64,000 nucleotides of DNA. Origin: JAVVHH01 sp963835135 (GTDB lineage Bacteria; Pseudomonadota; Alphaproteobacteria; Acetobacterales; Acetobacteraceae). Location of the stretch: assembly GCA_963835135.1 (NCBI GenBank), contig CAWIEF010000001.1:186001-250000 (forward strand). The letters run 5' to 3'. The stretch's first letter is position 1. Each line of letters opens with the position of its first letter. Shown one piece after another: positions 54,679-62,227 of this stretch. A program made the translations under genes and the position numbers. Under the pieces are notes generated by a model. That model saw nothing but the letters and a program-made list of their open reading frames with translations. It ran no database searches and was not told the DNA's origin.

Positions 54679-54708
54679 GAGCGGCGGCAGGAGGACGTGC
54701 CGCCGCTC
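54679..54708 (+). terminator. 11-bp perfect hairpin ending the rsmB-heparinase-like operon
   Basis: GAGCGGCGGCA (54679-54689) pairs perfectly with TGCCGCCGCTC (54698-54708) across an 8-nt loop, 10 bp after the stop codon. The following bases AATGTT are only weakly T-rich, so termination may need help. Confidence 0.65.
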
Positions 54709-54813
54709 AATGTTAGGGGCAGACACTCGCAACCCCTACGCGCGCCACGCGCTACCTGTTCGTTCGTCAGCAAGCGGGCGGCTCAATGCCCAGCTGCAAC
54801 AACAGGAGACACC

Positions 54814-55164
54814 ATGAGTCACAAGGCCATCCTCCCGGCGGCGTTTGCGCTGGTTCTCGGCATTGCCGGCGTCGCGCAGGCACAGAACGCCGCGACAACG
54901 CCCAGCGCACCGGTCACCAGCGGAACCAACTCGGCGACGAACAACGCCGTGAACACCGCGCCGGCCAATAACAGCGGGGCGCCGGTTCCCGGCGCGAACA
55001 GCTTCACCGAGGGCCAAGCGCGCGGCCGGATCGAGGACAAGGGTTATACCCAAATCACCGACCTCAAGCTCGACAGCCAGGGTATCTGGCGCGGCAAGGG
55101 CATGAAGAACGGCCAAACTGTCGACGTGTCGATGGATTACCAGGGCAACGTCACACCGCAATAA
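54814..55164 (+). CDS. Secreted PepSY-like domain protein
   Basis: This 116-aa protein has a clear signal peptide (residues 1-23, AGVAQA), a low-complexity Asn/Ala/Thr/Ser linker (about 24-60) and a small PepSY-type domain (SFTEGQARGRIEDKGYTQITDLKLD, then GKGMKNGQTVDVSMDYQG). Such domains are thought to act as protease-inhibitor-like or sensory modules outside the membrane. The ribosome site CAGGAGA is good. It lies just before the YflT-type stress gene, and both look stress-linked. Confidence 0.8.
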   Translation: MSHKAILPAAFALVLGIAGVAQAQNAATTPSAPVTSGTNSATNNAVNTAPANNSGAPVPGANSFTEGQARGRIEDKGYTQITDLKLDSQGIWRGKGMKNGQTVDVSMDYQGNVTPQ

Positions 55165-55189
55165 ACCGTCTGACCGTCAGGAGCACGCC

Positions 55190-55885
55190 ATGAGCGTCGT
55201 CATCACGAGACTATTCGACACCTACGAGCACGCGAGCCAAGCCGTCGGCGAGCTCGAAGCGAGCGGCATTCCGCACAGCGACATCAGCATAATCGCCAAC
55301 AATCAGGGCGGGACCGTCCCGGCCGGGACCGACAGCGCTTATACCGCCGAGGACCGCGAGAGCGGAACCGGGACCGGCGCGGGAACCGGCGCCACGCTCG
55401 GCACGGTGCTGGGTGGCGGCGCGGGGTTGCTGGCCGGCCTCGGCATGCTGGCCATCCCGGGCATCGGCCCCGTGGTCGCGGCAGGCTGGCTCGTCGCGAC
55501 GGCGGTCGGCGCCGGTGTGGGCGCCGGCGCGGGCGGGTTGCTGGGCTCGTTGGTCGGCGCGGGCGTGAGCGAGGAAGACGCCCATGTCTATGCCGAGGGC
55601 GTCCGCCGTGGCGGTACACTGGTGACGGCACGCGTAGACGAGGGCCAGCGGGCCGCAGTCGAGAGCGTGATGGATCGCTTCTCCGGCACCGACGCGTCGG
55701 TGCGCGGCCAGCAGTATCGCGCCGATGGCTGGGAGAAGTTCGACGAGATGGCACCGGCCTATCAAGCCGGCGCGACTCCGACGCTGGGCACCACGCCCAG
55801 TTCGGGCGCCATGCCGTCCCCGATGGTCGGCGACGTAGCCCCGGCGGTCGACCCGGTGCGGCCGAGAACGACCACCGGCATCTAA
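55190..55885 (+). CDS. YflT/GSP17M-type general stress protein
   Basis: This 231-aa protein has an N-terminal domain of the general-stress-17M kind (VVITRLFDTYEHASQAVGELEASGI). A Gly/Ala-rich hydrophobic middle (about residues 65-125, GLGMLAIPGIGPVVAAG) resembles glycine-zipper membrane segments. VRRGGTLVTARVDEGQ and a Pro/Thr-rich tail follow. Proteins of this shape are made under osmotic or general stress; the mechanism is unknown. It starts 25 bp after the PepSY gene with CAGGAGCACGCC before the ATG, and a hairpin follows at 55905-55932. Confidence 0.82.
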   Translation: MSVVITRLFDTYEHASQAVGELEASGIPHSDISIIANNQGGTVPAGTDSAYTAEDRESGTGTGAGTGATLGTVLGGGAGLLAGLGMLAIPGIGPVVAAGWLVATAVGAGVGAGAGGLLGSLVGAGVSEEDAHVYAEGVRRGGTLVTARVDEGQRAAVESVMDRFSGTDASVRGQQYRADGWEKFDEMAPAYQAGATPTLGTTPSSGAMPSPMVGDVAPAVDPVRPRTTTGI

Positions 55886-55904
55886 CCCGCTCGGGCCGGA
55901 CACG

Positions 55905-55932
55905 AGGCGGCGCGCCGAGAGGTGCGCCGCCT
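55905..55932 (+). terminator. Terminator-like hairpin after the stress-protein gene
   Basis: AGGCGGCGCGCC (55905-55916) pairs with GGTGCGCCGCCT (55921-55932) with one mismatch and a GAGA tetraloop, followed by TTCGT. A very stable GC stem with a short T-tract, 20 bp after the stop, separates the stress genes from the polyketide cluster. Confidence 0.75.
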
Positions 55933-55984
55933 TTCGTATGTCCAGGACGAACCCATGTGTCGTGGTCAACACGCAGGTGACTGA

Positions 55985-57082
55985 ATGGACGGTAGTTTCA
56001 GCAGCCGGGGCCTTGGTCCGACTGCGTACATCAATCGGATCGGCACCGCGGTTCCCGAACATGACGTACACCAGGCCTTCATCGACTTCGCCGAGAGCCT
56101 GCTGCCGGAGCGGGCGCGCCGCCTGTTCGGGCGGATGGCCGAGCGGGCGGGGATCGAGCACCGGTTCTCGTGTTTGTCCCCGAGCCAGGATGGCTCGTTC
56201 GCGCTGGACAATGACGGTTTCTACACGCGCGGATCGTTTCCGAGCACCGCGGCGCGGATGCGCGCCTACGAGGCCGAGGCGACGGGACTGGCGCTCCGGG
56301 CGATCGAGACGTTGGACCTCGACGCCTCCAGCGTCACGCACCTGATCGTCGCGAGCTGCACCGGGTTGACCGCGCCCGGGCTCGATCAGCTGGTGGCGGA
56401 GCGGCTGGGGATGGCCGACACGATCGAGCGGACGATGATCGGCTTCATGGGCTGCTACGCGGCGGTCCCTGCCCTGCGGGCCGCCCGCCACATCGTGCGG
56501 TCGGAGCCCGCGGCGCGGGTGCTGGTGCTCAACCTCGAGCTATGCACGCTGCATTTGCAGGAGACCAGCGATCTCGAGACGGTGCTGTCGTTCATGCTGT
56601 TCGGCGACGGCGCGGCGGCGTGCCTGGTCTCGGCGGAGCCGGGCGGCATCGCGCTGGATGGCTTCCGCGCGCAGCGTCTGCCCGGAACGCAGGACCTGAT
56701 CACCTGGCGGGTCGGCGATCAGGGCTTCGACATGCACCTCTCGGGGCAGGTGCCCCAGGCGATCGCGTCGGCGCTGCGGCTGGAGCGGGCGCGCAATGAC
56801 GATAGCTGGCCAGGGGGTTGGCTCGGCGACACGGCCGGGCTGCATTGGGCCGTCCATGCGGGTGGCCGGACCGTGCTGGACGCGGTCGAGCAAGGCATCG
56901 GGCTCGGCTCGGACGCACTGTCGCATTCGCGCGACGTGCTCCGCGAGATCGGCAACGTGTCGTCGGCGACGCTGCCGCACGTGTTGTCGCGGCTGCTGGA
57001 GTCCGGAGCGAAGGGGCCCGGGATGGCGATGGCGTTCGGCCCGGGGCTCAGCGCGGAGACATTCAGGTTCCGTTTGGTCTGA
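55985..57082 (+). CDS. Type III polyketide synthase (chalcone/alkylresorcinol synthase family)
   Basis: This 365-aa condensing enzyme extends an acyl-CoA starter with malonyl-CoA and cyclises the product. The catalytic triad is complete: Cys157 in IGFMGCYAA, His291 in WAVHAGGRTVLDAV and Asn324 in IGNVSSAT. The C-terminal GPGLSAETFRFRLV is typical. Length and motifs fit bacterial type III PKSs that make alkylresorcinols, alkylpyrones or phloroglucinols; the product cannot be read from sequence. It is the first gene of a three-gene cluster, coupled to the methyltransferase by a TGATG overlap. Confidence 0.92.
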   Translation: MDGSFSSRGLGPTAYINRIGTAVPEHDVHQAFIDFAESLLPERARRLFGRMAERAGIEHRFSCLSPSQDGSFALDNDGFYTRGSFPSTAARMRAYEAEATGLALRAIETLDLDASSVTHLIVASCTGLTAPGLDQLVAERLGMADTIERTMIGFMGCYAAVPALRAARHIVRSEPAARVLVLNLELCTLHLQETSDLETVLSFMLFGDGAAACLVSAEPGGIALDGFRAQRLPGTQDLITWRVGDQGFDMHLSGQVPQAIASALRLERARNDDSWPGGWLGDTAGLHWAVHAGGRTVLDAVEQGIGLGSDALSHSRDVLREIGNVSSATLPHVLSRLLESGAKGPGMAMAFGPGLSAETFRFRLV

Positions 57083-57768
57083 TGCGGTTCAGATCGCGGA
57101 GCAGTGCGGGCGAGTGGATGGATGCGCCGGGCCTGGACCAGGCGGATCTGGCGCGGTGTCTGGACGACTTGGCCGCTGTCAACAGCGTGACACTGGCCCG
57201 GGCGCCGACGCTGGCCTTCATGCGGCGGGCGGCGCGGGGGCGGACAGCGCTTTCGGTGCTCGACGTCGGCTATGGGCAGGGCGACATGCTGCGGCGGCTC
57301 GCGCGATGGGGGCGGCGGCGCGGAGTGTCGCTGCGGCTCGAGGGCGTCGATCTCAGCCCGGCGAGCGCAATGGCGGCGCGGGCGGCCACCCCGGAGTGGA
57401 TGGACATCACCTACCGGACCGGCGACGTGTTCGACGAGGCGCCGGGGAGCGTCGACCTCATCCTGAGTTCGCTGTTCACGCATCATCTGGATGACGCCGG
57501 CGTGGTGCGGTTCGTCCGCTGGATGGAGCGGACGGCGGCGGTCGGCTGGTTCGTCAACGACCTCCATCGGCATGCGGTGGCCTATCACGGGTTCAAGGCG
57601 CTCTCCCTCGCGGCGGGGTGGCACCCCATGGTTCAGCACGACGGGCCGGTCAGCGTGGCGCGGAGTTTCCGGCGCGCGGATTGGCTGCGCTTGCTGGATG
57701 AGGCCGGGGTGACGGCGCGGGTCCGGTGGCATCTGCCGTTCCGCTACTGCGTCGGGCGGCTGAAATGA
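57082..57768 (+). CDS. SAM-dependent methyltransferase of the type III PKS cluster
   Basis: This 228-aa class I methyltransferase shows motif I VLDVGYGQGDMLRRL (near residue 60), the acidic strand end LEGVDLSPAS, and the motif IV/post region DLILSSLFTHHLDD. Its start overlaps the PKS stop and its stop overlaps the FAD-enzyme start (ATGA), so it very probably methylates the polyketide or a hydroxylated derivative. SrsB in Streptomyces griseus plays this part for alkylresorcinols; that parallel comes from gene order and family only. Confidence 0.85.
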   Translation: MRFRSRSSAGEWMDAPGLDQADLARCLDDLAAVNSVTLARAPTLAFMRRAARGRTALSVLDVGYGQGDMLRRLARWGRRRGVSLRLEGVDLSPASAMAARAATPEWMDITYRTGDVFDEAPGSVDLILSSLFTHHLDDAGVVRFVRWMERTAAVGWFVNDLHRHAVAYHGFKALSLAAGWHPMVQHDGPVSVARSFRRADWLRLLDEAGVTARVRWHLPFRYCVGRLK

Positions 57769-58829
57769 GTGTGCTGATCGCCGGCGGGGGCGTCGCGGGC
57801 GCAGCGGCGGCCTGTCTGCTTGGGCCCGCCTGCACGCTCGTGGAGCGCGAGACGGGCGCGCACGACAAGATGTGCGGCGAATTCCTCAGCGTGGAGGCGA
57901 CCGGGTACCTACGGCGGCTGGGCGTCGATCCGGTCGCGTTAGGGGCGGTGCCGGTGGATCGGGTGCGGCTCGTCCATGGGGATCGGGTCGCGGAGACGCG
58001 GCTGCCGTTTGCCGCATTGGGGCTGTCCCGCCGGGTGTTGGACGAGGCGCTGCTGGAGCGGGCGGAGGCGCTGGGGGCCCAGGTGGTGCGGGGCCATGCG
58101 GTTCGATGGGATCGCGGCGCGGCGGTCGTGGCCGGGCTAGGGCGATTCGGAGAGCACACGCTGTTCCTGGCGACGGGGAAGCACGATCTGCGTGGACTGC
58201 GGCGGCGGCTGGAGCGGGCGCCGGAGGATCTGGTTGGATTGAAGATGTATTTGCGGCTGCCCCCGGCCCAGGCCGCGGCTCTGGCGGGATGCGTCGAGGT
58301 AATCCTGTTCGAGGGTGGATATGGCGGGCTGCAGGCCGTCGAGGGCGGTGGCGTCAACCTGTGCTTGCTGGTGGAGCGAGGCGTGTTCGCCGCCTGCGGC
58401 GAGCGTTGGGACGGGGTGCAAGCGATGCTGGAGACGGTGTCGGGGCACCTGCGCGGGCGGCTGCACGGAGCTGTGACGCTGTTGGATCGGCCGTTGGCCA
58501 TCTTCCGCGTGCCATACGGGTTCGTGCATCGGGACGAGGCGGATGGCGTGTTCCGGCTGGGCGACCAGATGGCGGTGATCCCGTCATTCTCCGGGGACGG
58601 GGTGTCGATGGCACTCCATAGCGCCTTCCGGGCCGTGGCCGCGCGTTCGGGCGACGCCGTTGCGTACCACCGGCGCCTCAGACGGGACGTGTCCGGGCAG
58701 GTGGGCCGGGCCTGGGCCATCTACAGGACGGGACGGGCAGCCCCGGGGATGATGGTGGCCGGCGCGCGGCTGTGGCCGGGGGCGATGCGTTGGGCCGCCG
58801 CCCTCACGCGCCTGCCCGCGACGGCTTGA
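57765..58829 (+). CDS. FAD-dependent oxygenase/reductase of the type III PKS cluster
   Basis: This 354-aa flavoprotein of the aromatic hydroxylase/geranylgeranyl-reductase group has the dinucleotide motif IAGGGVAGAAAACLLG (residues 4-19), the CGEFLS stretch near residue 37 typical of the reductase-like branch, and the second FAD motif RLGDQMAVIPSFSGDGVSMAL (near 265-285). It could hydroxylate the polyketide ring, as SrsC does on the way to alkylquinones, or reduce it. It is the last gene of the cluster and ends 3 bp from the convergent histidine phosphatase gene. Confidence 0.82.
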   Translation: MSVLIAGGGVAGAAAACLLGPACTLVERETGAHDKMCGEFLSVEATGYLRRLGVDPVALGAVPVDRVRLVHGDRVAETRLPFAALGLSRRVLDEALLERAEALGAQVVRGHAVRWDRGAAVVAGLGRFGEHTLFLATGKHDLRGLRRRLERAPEDLVGLKMYLRLPPAQAAALAGCVEVILFEGGYGGLQAVEGGGVNLCLLVERGVFAACGERWDGVQAMLETVSGHLRGRLHGAVTLLDRPLAIFRVPYGFVHRDEADGVFRLGDQMAVIPSFSGDGVSMALHSAFRAVAARSGDAVAYHRRLRRDVSGQVGRAWAIYRTGRAAPGMMVAGARLWPGAMRWAAALTRLPATA

Positions 58830-58832
58830 TGG

Positions 58833-59381
58833 CTACGGGCCGCCGCCCAAGCGGGTGATGGCGCCAAAGGCGATGCTGCGGGACAGGGCGTCCGTGAGCT
58901 TGAGGCCGGTGGCGATGTGCAGGAGGCATTGGATCGGCCCGGCATGGGTGACCACCAGAGTGGTTCCCTCGGAGCTGGCCAGACGGGTCCAAGCGTGGCG
59001 GAGGCGGCGGACCATGGCCGCCGCACTTTCCCCGCCGCCAGGCGCGTAATGGACCGGGTCGGCCTCCCAGGCGATGGTCTCGGTTCGAGGCAGGGCGGAC
59101 CAGGGCTGACCCTCCCACGCGCCATAATCCTGGTCGGTGAGCCGGTCATCGGCGTGCAGCGTGGCGCCAGTGCGCAGGGCGACAATGCGCGCGACCTCGA
59201 TGGCGCGACGGAGGGGGCTGCTGACGATGCGGTCGACCGGCTCGTCGGTGAGTTGCGCGAGAAGCTTGTCGGCGCCGGTGTCGGCGGGTTCGGCGAGCGG
59301 TGCGTCGGTGCGGCCGTGGCAGATGCGCGCGCCCGGAAGCGCGCGCGGGTGGCGCGCCGCGAGGATGAGGCCGCGCGGCAC
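58833..59381 (-). CDS. Histidine phosphatase family protein
   Basis: This 182-aa phosphoglycerate-mutase-like phosphatase has the catalytic His in LILAARHPRALPG, with RHP instead of the common RHG, a variant I recall in a CobC-like branch with the CHGRTDAPL continuation seen here. SSPLRRAIEVA supplies the second Arg, and VVTHAGPIQ the second catalytic His. The start is GTG at 59381, directly after the upstream stop. The substrate is unknown; alpha-ribazole phosphate is one possibility, but there are no cobalamin genes nearby. Confidence 0.82.
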   Translation of the reverse strand: MPRGLILAARHPRALPGARICHGRTDAPLAEPADTGADKLLAQLTDEPVDRIVSSPLRRAIEVARIVALRTGATLHADDRLTDQDYGAWEGQPWSALPRTETIAWEADPVHYAPGGGESAAAMVRRLRHAWTRLASSEGTTLVVTHAGPIQCLLHIATGLKLTDALSRSIAFGAITRLGGGP

Positions 59382-59383
59382 GG

Positions 59384-60016
59384 CTAGCGGCCGAACAGGC
59401 GCGAGAACAGGCCGGGCTTGGCGCTTGGCTTCTGGACGTGAGTCACGTGCGGCGTCCGGGCCGGGGGTCGCAAGGCCGAGCTGATGGAGTAGCGGGCCGT
59501 GTCGCCGGCGGCGATCCGCTCCCGCTGAAACGCGACGACGCGGGCCTGGTCCTCGTCGAGGCCCATGAGGCCGGCGGCGAGGGCGTCGGCTTCGGTCATG
59601 GCGCCGGCGCGGCGGAGGATGTCGATGCGGCGCAGGACGTCGCCTGGCCATCCCGACGCGGCGCGGCGGCGGAGGTCGGAGGCGTCCTGCCCTCGGTCCT
59701 CACGGAGCCAAGCGGCCTGCAGGATCGCTTCGGCCGACGCAACCGAGTCGCCTGCGGCGGCGGCGAGGACGGACCAGCGCAGGAAGCGGTCCGGCTCGGC
59801 CGCATAGTCCTCCCGCCGGACGATGGTGGCCGACCCGGGCGGGAGTTTCGCGAGGTCGGGCGCCGCAGCGCCGCATCCCGGGCAGAGGGCGACCCAGCGC
59901 TCGAGCGTGGACCGGGCGGGCTCGCCGGGGCGGCCGTCAAGGTCGGGGGCGAGCTCGGCGGCCGGTGCGCGGAACGGCGGCTTGCACGGCGTCCGGCAGA
60001 TCGCGCAGGACCTCAC
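59384..60016 (-). CDS. Protein with N-terminal zinc-ribbon-like cysteines, unknown function
   Basis: This 210-aa protein has four to five closely placed cysteines near the N-terminus (CAICRTPC at residues 4-11 and CPGCG near 45-49) that could bind one zinc ion. A helical Arg/Ala-rich middle and a tail KPGLFSRLFGR that looks amphipathic follow. The start is GTG at 60016, overlapping the aminotransferase stop (GTGA), so it is co-translated with that gene; the phosphatase starts 2 bp after its stop. I do not recognise the family. Confidence 0.6.
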   Translation of the reverse strand: MRSCAICRTPCKPPFRAPAAELAPDLDGRPGEPARSTLERWVALCPGCGAAAPDLAKLPPGSATIVRREDYAAEPDRFLRWSVLAAAAGDSVASAEAILQAAWLREDRGQDASDLRRRAASGWPGDVLRRIDILRRAGAMTEADALAAGLMGLDEDQARVVAFQRERIAAGDTARYSISSALRPPARTPHVTHVQKPSAKPGLFSRLFGR

Positions 60017-61167
60017 CGCGCCCGGAGCCCGGTGCGCAAGCGCTGCATCGCGCGCTCCATGCGTGGGCGGGCCTGCGCGAAGCAGAGGCGGAGGTAGCCT
60101 TCGCCGCCCGATCCGAAGGCGATACCCGGGGCCAGCGCGACGCCGTGGTCGTGGACGAGGCGCAGCGCGAGGTCCAAGCTATCCGTCAGGCCATCTACCC
60201 CGATGAAGGCGTAGAACGCACCGTCAGGCGGGGCGAGGCGAACCCCGTTCAGGCCCTCTAGCCCGGCGAGCGCCATGGCTCGCCCTTCTGCGCAGTGGGC
60301 GCGGAAGCGGTCGACGAACGCGGTGTCCGCCAACGCGGCCTGCGCGCCTGCCTGCGCGAACGGAGGGCTGCCGCTCTGGGTGACTTCGACGATCTCGGCC
60401 ACGGCGTCTCGGGCGCCCTCCGGCAGGACCATCCAGCCGAGACGCCAACCAGTCATCGCCCACGCTTTGCTGAAACTGTTGCAGACGATGACGCGGTCCT
60501 GTGGGTCGGCGATGTCGAGCAGCGAGGGCGCGGCCGGGCGGTCGTCATAGACGAGCCGGGAATAAACCTCGTCGGAGATGAGCCACACTCCATGGCGCCG
60601 GCACATCGCCAGGATGGCCGCGAGCTCCGCGGGCGTGGCGGTCCAACCGGTTGGGTTGTTCGGCGAGTTGAGGACGAACGCCCGGGCGCCCGCGAGCAGC
60701 ATGTCCAGCCGGTCGAGATCGAGGCGGAAATGGCCGTCTGCCGCGACGTCCAGATCGATGGTGTGGATTGTTGCACCGCGAAGGCGGGCGGCGTTGGCCG
60801 GGTTGGGCCAGGCCGGACCGTGTAAAACGACCTGATCACGAGGATTTGCTCCCGCTCTCACGGTCGCATTCAGGGCGACATTGACGGCCGTCATGCCGGA
60901 CCCGGTGACCTGGATGCGAGTCTCGGACACCGGTCGCGCATGCAGGGCGGTGAGGTAGTCCGCGAGTGCGTGACGGAGTGCGGGAACACCGCGAACGTCG
61001 GGGTAGAGGGCGTCACCGCGCCCGATCGCAGCGACCATCGCCCCAGCAGCGGCGGGCGGAAATGGCTGGTCGCTCTCGCCGAAGCAGAGGAACTCGGTAT
61101 CTGGCCGGGCGAACGCGGCGCGGGCGACGGTGATGATGCGGGAGGGCTCGAGTGCGGCGATGTCCAT
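60013..61167 (-). CDS. Class I/II PLP-dependent aminotransferase
   Basis: This 384-aa fold-type I aminotransferase shows YPDVRGVPALRHALADYL (substrate loop), the Asn in LNSPNNPTG, the Asp in LISDEVYSRLVYDD, the PLP Lys in NSFSKAWAMTGWRLGW and the carboxylate-binding Arg in GYLRLCFA. It resembles aspartate/aromatic or valine-pyruvate-type aminotransferases; the amino acid is not clear. The ATG at 61167 was chosen over a TTG 9 bp upstream. It is the first of a tightly coupled set with the zinc-ribbon protein and the phosphatase. Confidence 0.88.
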   Translation of the reverse strand: MDIAALEPSRIITVARAAFARPDTEFLCFGESDQPFPPAAAGAMVAAIGRGDALYPDVRGVPALRHALADYLTALHARPVSETRIQVTGSGMTAVNVALNATVRAGANPRDQVVLHGPAWPNPANAARLRGATIHTIDLDVAADGHFRLDLDRLDMLLAGARAFVLNSPNNPTGWTATPAELAAILAMCRRHGVWLISDEVYSRLVYDDRPAAPSLLDIADPQDRVIVCNSFSKAWAMTGWRLGWMVLPEGARDAVAEIVEVTQSGSPPFAQAGAQAALADTAFVDRFRAHCAEGRAMALAGLEGLNGVRLAPPDGAFYAFIGVDGLTDSLDLALRLVHDHGVALAPGIAFGSGGEGYLRLCFAQARPRMERAMQRLRTGLRAR

Positions 61168-61471
61168 CGTCGGCAACCTGCCCGGGCAACAAGGACGAGC
61201 GCAAGTTGGCGCTCAGTGTCGATTTGTCAGCGAAACAGTTTCAGCCAGTATCAAAAAAAAGAGAGTTGGATTTCGTTAACGATCGAGGTAGCTGCCTAAC
61301 CTCTGAGGCTTCGGGCCGAAGTAGAGGAAGGGTCTTCAACAAACAGCACGAAACGTGCATAGTTGAGTCGAGCTGTTCTGCGCGCGACGTTGGAGGCAGC
61401 CAAAAGGCTTTTTTCTTGGACTCGGGTTCCCCCACCCGGTCTGGGCTAGATAAAGGTTGATGGAGTATCCA
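61168..61471. other. Divergent intergenic region before the PEP-CTERM gene
   Basis: This 304-bp region lies between the aminotransferase and the PEP-CTERM gene. It is more A/T-rich than its surroundings, with an A8 run at 61253-61260 and a small AGCC-AAAA-GGCT hairpin followed by T6 near 61399. It should hold promoters in both directions. I see no small ORF with a ribosome site that I would call a gene. Confidence 0.5.
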
Positions 61472-62077
61472 ATGAGACTGCACACAAGTTTACTTGCAGC
61501 TGCCGCATTCCTCGGCATGAGTTCGGCTGCGTTCGCGATCCCCGTTTCCGGCCAACTCTCGCTGGGCGGTTACGCCGCGGCGATCGGCTCCACCGGAATG
61601 GGCGCTGCAACCGGCATCGATTTCGTCGCGAATTCGACTGCAAGCCGCTCGCCGGGCGCTGCTGGCGGCATTACGATGTTCGGTGCGGGCACCGGAAGCT
61701 TCGCAGGCTTTAGCTGCAACAGCGGCGCGGGGGCCTGCGGATCAATCCAGGACATCTCCAGCTTCGCAAGCCAAGGCGCGCTGACGAACTTCCTGACGTT
61801 GACGTCGGGTGGTACGACGGTGTCGTTCGATCTTACGAAGATCTCGAATGTCAGCAACGACACGGCAAACAACCAGCTCGGCTTCACCGCGACCGGCTTC
61901 ATCAGCGAGACCGGCTTCGAGAGGACAGCCGGGACGTTCAATCTGACTGCACAGGGCGACAATATCGTCTCGTTCTCAGCAACGACGCTCGCTGCGAACA
62001 TTCCTGAGCCGACCTCCATGATGGTGTTGGGTGGATCTCTTGCGCTGATCGGGCTGATCCGCCGCAAGAAAGCCTAA
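61472..62077 (+). CDS. PEP-CTERM sorting-domain protein
   Basis: This 201-aa exported protein has a signal peptide (residues 1-23, SSAAFA). The Gly/Ser/Thr/Asn-rich body looks beta-structured and has a Cys pair (FSCNSGAGACGS). The C-terminal sorting signal is complete: PEP motif (IPEPTSMM), hydrophobic helix (VLGGSLALIGLI) and a basic end RRKKA. Such proteins are cut and placed at the surface by an exosortase (EpsH/XrtA type) and are often linked to exopolysaccharide. No exosortase gene is in the window. The GGAG site lies 7 bp before the ATG at 61472, and a strong terminator follows. Confidence 0.9.
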   Translation: MRLHTSLLAAAAFLGMSSAAFAIPVSGQLSLGGYAAAIGSTGMGAATGIDFVANSTASRSPGAAGGITMFGAGTGSFAGFSCNSGAGACGSIQDISSFASQGALTNFLTLTSGGTTVSFDLTKISNVSNDTANNQLGFTATGFISETGFERTAGTFNLTAQGDNIVSFSATTLAANIPEPTSMMVLGGSLALIGLIRRKKA

Positions 62078-62089
62078 ATTCATGTTTTG

Positions 62090-62122
62090 AATGAGCACTG
62101 CAGCTGAGCTGCAGTGCTCATT
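62090..62122 (+). terminator. Perfect 15-bp terminator hairpin after the PEP-CTERM gene
   Basis: AATGAGCACTGCAGC (62090-62104) pairs perfectly with GCTGCAGTGCTCATT (62108-62122) over a TGA loop, 12 bp after the stop codon. It is followed by CATCGTTTT and preceded by TTTTG. This is the clearest terminator in the window. Confidence 0.88.
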
Positions 62123-62227
62123 CATCGTTTTGGTTAATCTGACCTTAACGCGTGAAGCAGCCCTTGCCTGAACTTATTAAGGCGTTGCGTTCGCTCGAGC
62201 GCCGACCAACGAGATGTGGATGTCCAA

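Noticed and set aside
61389..61412. Intrinsic terminator AGCC-AAAA-GGCT-TTTTT in the PEP-CTERM leader
   Set aside because: The stem is only 4 bp, too short to stand on its own; it could be part of an attenuator but cannot be supported.
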